A stretch of 64,000 bases of DNA from Anastatus disparis (lineage: Eukaryota > Arthropoda > Insecta > Hymenoptera > Eupelmidae), in contig JAFFSR010000097.1 of the NCBI GenBank assembly GCA_017163975.1, positions 496,001-560,000 of the forward strand. Direction: 5' to 3'. Made by a program: the position numbers and the translations under genes. Shown here piece after piece: positions 11,801 to 22,103 of the stretch. The notes below the pieces were generated by a model. The model searched no databases. It was given only the letters and a program-made list of their open reading frames with translations, and was not told the DNA's origin. Within the stretch, counting starts at the first letter, position 1; every line of letters begins with the position of its first letter.

Positions 11801-12577
11801 GACAGAGGCAGACAGAGAGATAGAGGCAGACGGGCAGACAAAGACAAACAGACAGAAACAGACAGACAGAGACAGACGAACAGAGTCAGACAGAGACAGA
11901 CAGACAGAGAGGCGGACAGAGACAGAATAACAGAGACAGACAGACAGAGACAGACAAACAAAGACAGACAGAAAGGGAAGGACAGACATCGACAGACAGA
12001 CAGAGACAGACAGACAAAGACAGACAGACAGATAACGAGAAACAGAGACACACTTACAGAGACAGATAGATATGGACGAACCAACAAGGATGGACAGACA
12101 GAGGCAGACAGACAGACAGAGACAGACAGACAGAGACAGACAAACAGAGCCAGACAGACAAAGACAGACAACGTTGGACAGGCAGAGATATACATACAGA
12201 GACAGACAGACAGAGACAAACAGACAAGGACGGACAGACAGAGACAGACAGACAGATAGAGACAAATAGACACAGGCCGAGACAAACAGACAGAGACAGA
12301 AGGAGACAGATAGACAGAGGCAGAAGGGGACAGATAGACAGAGACAGACAGACAGCAACAGGCGGACAGAGACAGACGGACAGAATCAGACAGACAGAGA
12401 CAGACAGACAGAGACGGAGAGACTAAGACAGACAGACAAAGACAGAGAAACTGAGAAAGACAGACATTGGAGACAGACAGACGAAGACAGCCAGACAGAG
12501 ACTGACAGACAGAGACGGACAGACAGAGACAGACAGACAAAGACAGCCTGGCTCTGTCTGTCTGTCTCTGTCTGTCG
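8850..12577. repeat. 3.7-kb (GACA)n-type satellite with higher-order structure
   Basis: Basic unit is 14 bp, (GACA)3GA, on the plus strand, diverged. Higher-order copies are visible: ACAACGTTGGACAG occurs near 10064, 10966, 11531 and 12167; ACTGAATGACAGAGACTTAC occurs at 10231 and 11221; AGATAGCCAGACAAAGACAG occurs at about 10563 and 10788. No phase of the unit contains a stop codon on either strand, so very long Ser/Val/Cys/Leu (minus) and Asp/Arg/Gln/Thr (plus) open frames arise by chance; they are not genes. The last ~30 bp (12548-12577) are inverted and match the reverse complement of the array start. Confidence 0.95.
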
Positions 12578-13131
12578 GACTGAAATGAAAGCTCTTTACC
12601 AGTACTTTAACAGAAATTTCTTATAGACATTTTTCTATCTTTTTCCAAAAATTGTGTAAACGAATTTTTATTTATCATATTGATATTAAATAAAATTGAC
12701 ATTAAGTGTTTATTTACAGGTTAATTTCCTAAAATGATGAGAACTTTTGACAATACTTCTATACATTGATTTTTAAAACTTTTGATGAGTATTTCAAAAT
12801 ATGTTTTTAAAAGTTTTTTACCTCACTTTTTTTAAATATATGATCAATTTTTCCACGCCTTTTTTTGCATAATGTTATAGAACAGTTGAGCCATAATGTA
12901 TATGAATCATGTGAATAAAATTAAATACCCTTCTGTGGACACGTTAACATACATATGTATAAGTATATGTAATTAATGTGCAGGTGTGCGTGCGTATGCC
13001 AGTGTGTTTATATTTGTATGTTTGTTTATGTGTCCTTCTTTATACATAAGTATATGGACGTGTATTCAACATATTACATAATCCCGTGAAAATTGAGGTA
13101 TGATATTTTTGAAAAATAAATTTAGTAAAGC
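12578..13131. other. Intron sequence right of the satellite
   Basis: AT-rich DNA with a TG-rich stretch near 12,980-13,050. No gene seen. Lies within the inferred intron of the Transib-like pseudogene. Confidence 0.5.
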
Positions 13132-14301
13132 TTACCGCGTATAATAATATTTATATACCTTACCTTTTATTTCAGCGGTGACATCCCATTTTTCAAGAGG
13201 TAGACGGTAAGAAATATTCTTTAAATGTTCGAACATTTTAATTTCTGCGTGCAACAATTCCAACCCATAAGATAGTGCATTTTCATTTGGAGTGAAATCG
13301 TTTTCAAGATTGCCAAATTGATGAACTGTGTACAAACATATTGGACATCTTGAAGTGGCTGGATCCCCGATCAATGTATTAATGTATTTACCGTCAAATA
13401 ACGTTTTGGTCACTATATATTTTATCCGAACATGTTTGCTGTTGCTTATTTGATACCGATGTTTATTTAAAAATTTTATTTCTTTGTCTAAGCGTGCATT
13501 TTCTGAAATAATTGCATTATTATCTTATTTCTTAAAACTAATTCGCAATGCTCTCGTAAAACGCACACTCTGAGGCGTTAGGTTCATCCACACACAGTCA
13601 TCGTCTAAGCAGCTGCGTAGTTGAATTATAGTAAAACTTGTTGTAAATAGTGATTGTTGTGCAGTCGTAAACTCTTCACTATCTTGCTTTGATTTTTTAT
13701 GTGGGCTCAAGTGTGCTGCAGAGCTATCGAGCCCAAGTGAGATAGACATCTCTAGATTTCTAAGTTTATTTCTATCCCAAACTAAAGCTACTGCTTCAGA
13801 TAAACGTTTGCTTGTTTTATTTAATATATTCTGCAGAGATACTCGAACTTCAGTTTCACTCTTATAAGCAATCTCACATATCACTTCTTTTTTTGCTTCA
13901 AGTATCATCTGATAATAGGGATAAATTGAAGATTTTCTTGCTATCGTATCCATATACAAACCTTTATACTGGTGTTTTCTGAAGTTGAATTTTAAATAAA
14001 ATGCTAATGCAGATTCTTTTATGTCACTTTTATAGCTAACGATTTTCGAATCACATTCTATAGGAGCTTTTGCTGCTTTTTTAGCAGCTTCTAACGCTGA
14101 TTCCAATAATTGTATATTATTATTGTATTCTTTTGCCAATTTCAAAGCTCTTCTCTTTAATGTTCTATACGAAATTTGTTCGTCATGATTTAATATATCT
14201 TTTAGTTTTCTGCCTGCATGAGTATTATTATTCACTCTTCTTTTTTTATGAGGTCTCCCCCGGTTTGTTGACTTACTTTTTCGTTTCTTTGCTCCTCTCA
14301 T
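13132..14301 (-). pseudogene. Transib-like exon 1 (N-terminus, two catalytic Asp)
   Basis: Starts at ATG 14301 with a very basic N-terminus. It is open for 258 codons, then after one TAA continues in the same frame past the second candidate Asp and the CPIC motif to KWDVTAEIK, where the donor splice site (exon end 13164) is inferred. The unspliced reading continues to a stop at 13132. Putative catalytic residues are intact despite the nonsense codon, suggesting fairly recent inactivation. Confidence 0.65.
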
Positions 14302-14853
14302 AATAATTCTAAATAATAATATATAAAAATATTATACACAGTATGTATATATATATATATAATTATAAGAGAAAAAACCTACACTGAAAAAGAAATTTAT
14401 CCGATTCGAATAAATTAAGTATTTAGATGCAATGTATCTGTATACAATGATTATTTTTCAGTTTGAAAATATTTATTAGAAAAAACCAAAGATTTCTATA
14501 ATTTATAATTTATTTGATTTAAATAAATAATTAATGGCTTCTATTAACACTTACATAGAAAAACAATTTTCATTAAACCAAATAATTGTATTTTATTAAA
14601 TGAAAAAGAAAGAATCAAAGAAATTATTATTTAAATTAAATAAAAATATATTGGAAATACAAATTTATGTAATAAAAAATAATACAGATGTTTTAAGACT
14701 ACTTAACTATTTAAAGTACATAACCACATAATTTTTACAAATACAATATTAGAAAAAAAATTCTATTTTTATACAAAATGATATTTGTTTTCATAATGAA
14801 CACATAAATCAATCAAAAATAGAAATACATATTTTTTTAAGCAAAATATACCA
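14302..14853. other. AT-rich upstream DNA, no gene seen
   Basis: Directly upstream of the transposase ATG on the minus strand. Contains a short (TA)n near 14,345-14,362. No recognisable promoter or terminal repeat. Confidence 0.4.
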
Positions 14854-14857
14854 TTAA

Positions 14858-15282
14858 GAGGCGGTCGGAACCAAATCGGTGACTTGCGGTATATATCAAG
14901 TCAGCATTTTTCGCTTTACGATAATATTTTGTATATTTTTATGGCTTAAACTATTTTAAATCATTCTTCATATACATGACTAGAGGAAATGACTATATTT
15001 TTACCATATGAATAAGTAAATAAATTATTATAAGCATTTATTACAAATATTAAACAGACTTGACATATACCGCATGCAAAAAACTGTCGTGTCGATTGTT
15101 AGGTGGCATTTTTCGCTTTATAACAATATTTTGTATATTTTTGTGGCTCTATTTTAAATTATTCTTTATATACATGACTAGAGGAAATGACTATATTTTT
15201 ACCATATTAATAAATGAATAAATTATTATAAGCATCTATTACAAGCACCGAACTAAGTCACCGATTTGGTTCCGACCGCCTC
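14858..15282. mobile_element. 425-bp TTAA-type MITE with internal duplication
   Basis: 28-bp perfect terminal inverted repeats beginning GAGGCGGTCGGAACC, flanked by TTAA on both sides (14854-14857, 15283-15286), the hallmark target duplication of piggyBac-like elements. The interior contains two ~200-bp direct copies starting GCATTTTTCGCTTTA at about 14903 and 15104. The first copy is itself bracketed by GCGGTATATATCAAGTC and its near-perfect inverse near 15,056-15,072. No coding capacity. Confidence 0.92.
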
Positions 15283-15286
15283 TTAA

Positions 15287-15640
15287 GTTTCCTACAAAAA
15301 AGATCATAATTGTCTTTAAAGAACATATTTTTTAGATAAATACATGAATTCATGAAATCGAAAGATTCCATTCATTCAATCGAATGATAATTAGATTCAA
15401 AATAAAGATATTCAATTATTAAATATGAAAATAATATTTATTGAATTTAAATAAATTAAGATGTAAATCATAAAAATGAAAAATTTGAATCCTTAAAAGT
15501 GAAAAATAAATTATGCATTTAAAACATTAATTATAATTATTTACATTGAGGGTTACATTTCTTAAGATGACATGTATTAATCTCAATGCCAAATAAATAG
15601 AGCTTACAATTTGGAGGTATGTATTAACACATAATTGATT
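15287..15640. other. AT-rich spacer, no gene seen
   Basis: Between the TTAA MITE and the long-TIR transposon. No structure recognised. Confidence 0.5.
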
Positions 15641-15644
15641 AAAA

Positions 15645-16189
15645 GGCTGATTCCATTTCAAATCGAACAGTCAGTATACACTCATGTCACCAATTACTGC
15701 GCTAATGGAGTATGTTATTCTACCCTAAAAATAAGGGTATACGTATTTTTTTATTTTGCTGAAATATCAAAATTGCATCAGATATGCACTTTTGAAAATT
15801 GCATACAAAAACTAAATGTTAAAACTGAAAATGTTGAGAATAACTTTAGAGAGCTATCGTTTTACCAATTTCCAATGAATTTTGATAAACCTTTTTTTAT
15901 TTTATTTCGTTTTGAGCCCTCTTCAACTCCGTGCAAGAAATTAAAAAAAAAATTAAAAAATGACTGAGATATATGCATTTTACCAAAAAATGCACTTTTT
16001 ATGCACATGCATTTTTCTAGAAAAGGCCATTTTTTTTTTTGCTGAAATTTTTTTTGCTGATAGAGGACCAAAATACCTATCTAATAGTACTTGTTTGATC
16101 CCGGCTTTTTTGGTTTGGAGCGAGAAAAAAATTCACAAATTTTGTTGGTGAAAAATGCTTGTATATACGTTCGGAAGTCTTAAGCAGTC
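15645..16189. repeat. Left terminal inverted repeat (with 69-bp insertion)
   Basis: Matches 18383-18858 in inverted orientation except for the extra 15677-15745 segment, which is bounded by GTA on both sides and contains an ACCCTAAAAATAAGGGT hairpin. Confidence 0.9.
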
Positions 16190-16336
16190 GACATTTAAAT
16201 ATTATCCTCCGTTTAGCATTATCGAGGAACAACGACGTGGACGTAGAAGGATTCTGTTCCCTTCGGGGTGCTTTTTTAGAGTGAGTTCCCTTTGCCTCTC
16301 ACTGTTGGGATGCGTCAAAAAAATAATTATAGATAA

Positions 16337-18049
16337 TTATTTTTTTTTATTTTTGCGCTTATTATTTTTAGTTTTAAATGTAGTCTCACGACGCTTGGCT
16401 TTTTTTTTCTTGTTTTTCACTTCATTTAGTGCATGTATAGCTGTCCTGCCAATAAATATATGTGATTTTAATTTCCCAAGTTTTTTTAACCACATATGAC
16501 TTTTTTGAATTCCATTATATTTAGAAACCCCACTCCATTCAATATTTTTCTTTTTTCTAAATCTTTCAATCTCATTTATTGGTAATAAAATGATTTTTAT
16601 TGCATTGGTGTAACTTTGAACCCAATTTATAAAATCGTCAGCATTTTGTATCGATTCTTCATGAACTCTTTTCAAGTTATGTGAAGTAGCATAATGCTTT
16701 AGAAGCCCACCTATTCCATCAACGGCTCCTTTCCCATGACCAGTCGCAGAAAATAACCATTTCATTTCATAAAACCAATGTTTGAATTCATGTAGTTGAA
16801 AACGATTTTTAAATTGGCTTGGAGCTCCATCTGATATGATAGTGACTTTAGTAACTAAATAATTCTTTTTCATAAGATCGATAATTTTATTTATTGCTAG
16901 CAGTGCATATGCAGTATCATGCTTTTTGTCGTCACTAACTATCGCAAAACTTTGTGTTATCTCTCCTTGGTAACAGACTGCAGTAAAAATAGAAATTTGG
17001 TTATTTACCCAATGATTTCCTTGAACCGCTTTATTATTTATTACAGACCAATTTTCTGCAAAGTCAACGTGGATGATTAACTTAGTAGGATCAGCTTTAC
17101 CTTCTTCTTTTTCTTTTTTTATAGCTTCACGTTGAATATTTTTTATGTATATATGAGTACTTGCTTTCAATGCGCAGATTGAAAGTTTTTCTTTAAAAAC
17201 TGTTAAGCTTATTGTTTGTTTAATAAGATTACCATTATCCCACAAAGCAAACGTAATTTCATCTTCACAATTTTGTTTCAGTTTTAACAATTCTAATGTG
17301 ATACCTGCACCACCGGGACAATCTTTGCATTCTTGCAAGAAACATGAATCAGATGGTTCAGAACACAACATTGTGTTAGTTATTTCTGAACGAATTGAAT
17401 CTAATTCGGAATTCTTATCGCCTCTAAAACGAATCAAACTTGTAAGAAACAGTTCAAAATTTTCGCAATGTACACAAAGACAAGCTTCCTTCACAGGGCT
17501 AGTTAAGACGAAACTTGGTCTTAGACTATAGAATTTCGATTTTCCTATTTGTAAGTTTGATTGTATTGATTCAACTGAAATGCCATACGCATCTTCTAAT
17601 TTACTTCCAACAGTAGCAGAAAAAGCTGAAATTAAGGATTTTTTCTTTTTAGATACGTAATTTCCTCCAAAATTTTCAGGTATTGCAGTTTTTCTTTTTA
17701 GGGGTGAGATGCATTCAGGTAAAACTGAATTAATACTCTCGTTTAATTCCTCTATTCGTTCGGGTGTCTTCGGAATAAAATCATCACCTCTTCCGCTAAA
17801 AAGTTCAGTGATTTCATTTTCAGATATAGACTCAAGATCACTTAAAATCATTTTTGATATGCGTTTATGGCAATTTTTACATACATTAGTAGATGGCAAT
17901 ATATTTAAATCTGGATGAAGCTGTGCCAAATTAATGGCTAAATCTTCCAACGGTCTAAAACGTGAATTACTGCTCATATAAACTACCTTTTTATGCATTT
18001 GAAAAAAATCGGGACATGAAATTCTTTTAGAAGAGTAAATTTCGGACAT
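16337..18049 (-). CDS. Putative DDE-type transposase, 570 aa, uninterrupted
   Basis: Single open frame from ATG 18049, filling the space between the TIRs. Order of features: a CKNCH motif near residues 57-61; Cys clusters at 190-195 (CLCVHC) and 228-244, possibly zinc-binding; then IHVDFAENW (Asp329), IISDGAPSQFKNR (Asp407) and ATGHGKGAVDGIGG (Asp444), which have the spacing and beta-strand-like context expected of an RNase H-fold DDD/E core. The C-terminus (about residues 545-570) is extremely Lys-rich, a likely nuclear signal. I recall uncharacterised insect and cnidarian proteins with this SDGA..Q.KN / HGKG..DGIGG pattern but cannot name the superfamily with confidence; the 4-bp flank would fit Sola-type elements. 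Confidence 0.8.
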   Translation of the reverse strand: MSEIYSSKRISCPDFFQMHKKVVYMSSNSRFRPLEDLAINLAQLHPDLNILPSTNVCKNCHKRISKMILSDLESISENEITELFSGRGDDFIPKTPERIEELNESINSVLPECISPLKRKTAIPENFGGNYVSKKKKSLISAFSATVGSKLEDAYGISVESIQSNLQIGKSKFYSLRPSFVLTSPVKEACLCVHCENFELFLTSLIRFRGDKNSELDSIRSEITNTMLCSEPSDSCFLQECKDCPGGAGITLELLKLKQNCEDEITFALWDNGNLIKQTISLTVFKEKLSICALKASTHIYIKNIQREAIKKEKEEGKADPTKLIIHVDFAENWSVINNKAVQGNHWVNNQISIFTAVCYQGEITQSFAIVSDDKKHDTAYALLAINKIIDLMKKNYLVTKVTIISDGAPSQFKNRFQLHEFKHWFYEMKWLFSATGHGKGAVDGIGGLLKHYATSHNLKRVHEESIQNADDFINWVQSYTNAIKIILLPINEIERFRKKKNIEWSGVSKYNGIQKSHMWLKKLGKLKSHIFIGRTAIHALNEVKNKKKKAKRRETTFKTKNNKRKNKKK

Positions 18050-18382
18050 TGTTATTTCACAATTTTGTTGAATTTTTCACAAGCCCGAGAAGCACCTTTC
18101 AAAGCAGCCGTAAAAATAACTAGCTTCTATTTAACAGTTCTAATATGCTGTTTTGGTTACGCGATGTATTTGTCCGCGAGTTAGCCTCCTATTGTTTGTA
18201 CATCGAAACATACATAATATAGATGTACACGAATAGAATTCTTTTTTTTCATGTTTAAATATTTATTTTTATAATTCGAATTTACACACATATATATATA
18301 TTATATATATATATATATGCTATATACATGCATACAAATGTAAACAAATGATGAGCCAAGCATACGACAGTGTTTGAATGCA

Positions 18383-18858
18383 GACTGCTTAAGACTTCCG
18401 AACGTATATACAAGCATTTTTCACCAACAAAATTTGTGAATTTTTTTCTCGCTCAAAACCAAAAAAGCCGGGATCAAACAAGTACTATTAGATAGGTATT
18501 TTGGTCCTCTATCAGCAAAAAAAATTTCAGCAAAAAAAAAAATGGCCTTTTCGAGAAAAATGCATGTGCATAAAAAGTGCATTTTTTGGTAAAATGCATA
18601 TATCTCAGTCATTTTTTAGTTTTTCTTTAAATTTCTTGCACGGAGTTGAAGAGGGCTCAAAACGAAATAAAATAAAAAAAGGTTTATCAAAATTCATTGG
18701 AAATTGGTAAAACGATAGCTCTCTAAAGTTATTCTCAACATTTTCAGTTTTAACATTTAGTTTTTGTATGCAATTTTCAAAAGTGCATATCTGATGCAAT
18801 TTTGATATTTCAGCAAAATAAAAAAATACTGACTGTTCGATTTGAAATGGAATCAGCC
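18383..18858. repeat. Right terminal inverted repeat
   Basis: Inverse copy of the left arm, lacking the 69-bp insertion. The inner boundary is CGGAAGTCTTAAGCAGTC in both arms. Confidence 0.9.
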
Positions 18859-19785
18859 AAAAATAAAGTAGATTGCACTTGAAAGTAATTCATACACTTC
18901 TTTAGTTGCCTAATCATATCTAAAAGATAAAGTATATCATAAATTTTATCTGTTGCATAGGTTGCTATCAGGAATTGGCTCGGTTAGTAAAAAATTTATG
19001 AAAGTAAATAAATATTTCTGAAAGAAACTTTAAAATACTGAAAATTTTTGTGAAAATTTGGACGAAACTATTGGTATGTTTCAAAATTTTTTTGAAATCC
19101 TCATAAACTTTTGGAAAGTCTCATTTTGTTTCATTTTCTAACTGACGAAAAAAAATCAGCTATAATGAAAGTTTTAGTTTGTTCCAGTTTGTCTTAATCT
19201 GTTTTGATTTCTCTCAAATTGCTTTAATTTTTCTTCACTTTTTTTCATTTAGTTTCTGTTTGTTTCATTTTCCTTCATTTTTTTACAGATTATTTCTGTT
19301 TGTTTCAGTTTGTATCAGTTTCTTTCGGTTTCTTTTGTTTTTTTCGAAAAGAAATGAAAGAAAATGAGACAAACTAAAATACTCTGAGTGTTTTGACCAG
19401 ATTCTTAAATAAAACATTTTATATCATTCTAAAAGTTATTGCAAGAATCTGAAAAAAACGAGATAAACTGAAACAAATTGAAATATTTTGAAAATATTTA
19501 TGAAAATTTGGACATTTTTTTCCGCTAGGATTATAATCAGTAAATATTTCTTGATTATTTATATTGAACAACAATTACTTCATTTACACTTAAATTTATT
19601 TGAAACTTAATCAAATGTTTTGGATTGAATTACTAAGACTTTTAAATCAATTAAATAATATATTAATGTACATAAATAATCTTTTGTTTTATCAAAAAAT
19701 TTATTTGATTTAAAAAATTTCATCCTATTGATTAATTATTTCATTAAATCAAAAATATTTTTCGTTGAAAGAAATATATTAGTAT
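18859..19785. other. AT-rich DNA with T-rich TTTCAGTTTG-like repeats, no gene seen
   Basis: A degenerate pyrimidine-rich stretch at about 19,170-19,345 repeats TTTCATTT/TTTCAGTTTG motifs. Otherwise featureless. Confidence 0.5.
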
Positions 19786-19789
19786 CGTA

Positions 19790-20890
19790 TGTAACGAGGA
19801 TAGCAAATTATACATATACTGTATGTCAGTATACTTCTACCTCTCTCCTCGTTGTGAGTCGCACAGCCTATTGTAAGCTTTTATGCTTACTTTATGGGTA
19901 TAAGAGTGAGACAGAGAGTGGATATTTCATCGTCTTGCGTGGCTGACGGTTAGCGAAGGCGCGTGCAAGACATGACGAGAAGGATTTCGGCAGCCATGAT
20001 ATACATTGTGTGAGCTCGTGCGTCGTGTGAATTTTATCAATTTTGTATAGAGAGGTAGACATCTTGTAAGAAGTTTCCTTTGTACGTGGCTTGTGCAGGA
20101 ATCAAGTGAGTTTGCCTGACTCTTGCAGAGAGATATAATCGTCCTGATAGGAAGATCTACGAGAGCTCAAGCTGCACCGCATTTTTTCGGTGCCGCTTCC
20201 GTTGTTCGATGAATTCGTCCTGGTTGGAGAGGATCATCGAGTTAATTGCGTGTCCTCCGACAGATATAAAAACGTAAGTCTGCAGACTATAGTACGGTGT
20301 ATTATTAACGAATGCGTATAGGCGATATATGTAAATATTGAGACCGTCGCGTGCGTTGCGCTTAGTAGAATGGGTTAGATTAAATTAAATTCTGTTTTCT
20401 TTCTTTTTATTTAACTTATTAATTTTTGCCATTATTAAAGTGTACAATAATTTCATTTCAATGTATTAAAATTTGTTTATCGTTTTGAATAAATTGAAGT
20501 TAAATTGAAATTATTCTGGAGTACCATATAACGTTATTTCTCTCTGTTTAAAATCGTGTGTTGTCTATATATATTGAACGTTATACACTTGCTTTCTTTT
20601 GATCTACGATATTTAAGAGAGTCTTAAGGTACACGCCGTGGGTTTCGTCGTACCAGACGTCCGGGAGGCAGAACTTCTAAGCAAAGTTCTGCAATAGAAT
20701 TAAATATTGCTTAACTGATTTTAGTTGTATGAAAAAGACATTCATATTCGATCAGTGGTAGTGCACGAGGCTGATCGTCTCTAAATCTAAAATCAGTTAT
20801 TTAACGGTAAGTGCGTATGTACTTGAAGTATGTACATATGAAGCCCACAAATATATTTGATTAGTTGATTTAAATATATTCCCCGTTACA
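19790..20890 (+). repeat. 5' LTR
   Basis: 1101 bp with TG..CA ends inside the inverted TGTAAC/GTTACA termini. A TATAAAA box lies near 20,266-20,272, followed at once by GTAAGT (donor-like). AATAAA is at 20,488-20,493. Same length as the 3' LTR. Confidence 0.95.
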
Positions 20891-20908
20891 TGGCGCCCAA
20901 CGAATCAA
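20891..20908 (+). promoter_or_regulatory. Putative primer-binding site
   Basis: TGGCGCCCAACG begins directly after the LTR end, as expected for priming by the 3' end of a tRNA. Which tRNA is not determined here. Confidence 0.75.
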
Positions 20909-22103
20909 CTCACGAAAGTTGATAAAAGCAGTGTATTACGTTATAATATCGCGTGCATAGTACATAGCACCAATATATGGGCTCACGTAAATAAAAAGTT
21001 TAACGTGATTTTTTTTATGGTGCGTATGATTACGTGGCGCGTGGCGTGACAGGAAAAAGGACGCGATAGAGAAATATAGGTGGCTCTCGGGTGGCGCGCA
21101 TTATAAAATGGCGTCCACTGAATAATCGAGAGCAGCTCATGCTTATCTTATTGCAGGGGCCTTGAGGGGCGCTGGTTGTAATAAGACATTTAAAGCATTA
21201 AGCTAATTCTAGTGGCAATAGTCATTGCGCGGTGGGTTATTAAAGCGTGTTTTTTTCTAGTTTCTGAAATTGGGAAGAGAAATTCATGCGATTACTTTTT
21301 GTTATTTTAGGGAATTTTTTCGGTTTTCTTTAGGAAAAATAAAATAATAGTTTTTTTAAAGAGAAAAATTTGCTAAATTGTACGGAAGAGCGACGGTCTC
21401 GTAGTTGTAAGAAAGTTCGACAAGATAGACGAAAGTAAAAGGAGAAGTCTTGTCGAACATAGGGCGCGCTTGTGAGCAACGGTAAAGTAGGCTGCTCACA
21501 GGCTACGATATAATTGTATAAGTCGGCCGCAAGCAGCAAAGAGGACAAAATTGTAATTTGTTTTTTTAATTGTGATTTTACCCTTGGTGTTGATTTTTTT
21601 TGAATTCTATTTCTTTCTTGTTAAGAGAGTTACTTCTCATATAAGAGAAACATAAATTTTAAATCTGTTCTTGGTTTAGTCAAAATTATTAAAATTTTTC
21701 TTTGAGAATTAGATTTGATAGTAAAGTTTTCTTTTGTGTGTTTTTGCAAAACTGAGGTTGCAGTTTTTGCAATAGCTGACTGGTTGAAGGTTTTGTTTTT
21801 TTTTCTTAACCAGTCAGCAGTTAGAGTTATTGACACCAAGAGGAAATTATAGAGTTCTTTTTTTCTCTCTATTAGGGGAAATTTAATTGTTTTTCTTTAT
21901 TGAAAATAATTTTATTGTTATTAATGGGAGAAGGTTGGCTCAATATATTTAGATTGAGCCATATAAAAATAATCTCTTTGTAGCTTGCGTAGAGAGGTTC
22001 TTGTGTGTGTTATAGTAGTTAGGTTCACTACACATATATATATTGTACACGTGTATATTTAGAATTTTTTTTTGCGGCTGTATAAGCAATTAATATTTTC
22101 TGA
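20909..22103 (+). promoter_or_regulatory. 1.2-kb leader with four perfect stem-loops
   Basis: Perfect stems: 21415-21425 with 21448-21458 (GTTCGACAAGA); 21471-21478 with 21493-21500 (TGTGAGCA); 21775-21785 with 21808-21818 (GCTGACTGGTT); 21936-21944 with 21953-21961 (TGGCTCAAT). No long sense frame. Such leaders can hold packaging or translation signals; that role is inferred from position. Confidence 0.6.

Larger units (their letters stand above)
8006..14301 (-). pseudogene. RAG1/Transib-like DDE transposase, broken, with a satellite-filled intron
   Basis: The same minus-strand gene appears in two blocks: 14301-13164 and 8640-8006. The order of landmarks matches the RAG1/Transib superfamily. 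An AT-hook-like RGRPHKKRR lies near residues 14-22, a first candidate catalytic Asp is in LGLDSSAAH (residue 192), and a second is in TLFDGKY. A Cys pair (CPIC) and GLELLHAEIKMFEH helix follow, then GTTNTGNIARKYF, and the candidate catalytic Glu in VDSSEAWHKLNRK. Between the blocks, donor AAAG|GTAAGG (intron from 13163) and acceptor TTCAAG (ending 8641) join in phase and give a 4523-bp intron. Three in-frame stops (TAA 13525-13527, TGA 8354-8356, TAG near 8309) but no frameshift are seen. No terminal inverted repeats were identified. Family call is from remembered motifs. Confidence 0.7.
15645..18858 (-). mobile_element. DNA transposon with ~476-bp terminal inverted repeats
   Basis: Left TIR 15645-16189 and right TIR 18383-18858, both starting GGCTGATTCCATTTC from the outside. 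The left arm is 69 bp longer because of an insertion at 15677-15745; without it both arms are exactly 476 bp. AAAA lies on both flanks, compatible with a 4-bp target duplication but ambiguous in an A-rich context. One transposase gene sits between the arms on the minus strand. Short open frames in the two TIRs mirror each other and are not genes. Confidence 0.92.

Noticed and set aside
8832..12540. Very long Ser/Val/Cys/Leu-rich minus-strand frames (up to 652 codons) and Asp/Arg/Gln/Thr-rich plus frames
   Set aside because: The GACA-type unit contains no stop codon in any of the six frames, so long frames are automatic; the composition follows the DNA repeat exactly.
8850..12577. CRISPR-like regular repeats
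   Set aside because: No unique spacers; it is a simple tandem satellite in a eukaryotic genome.
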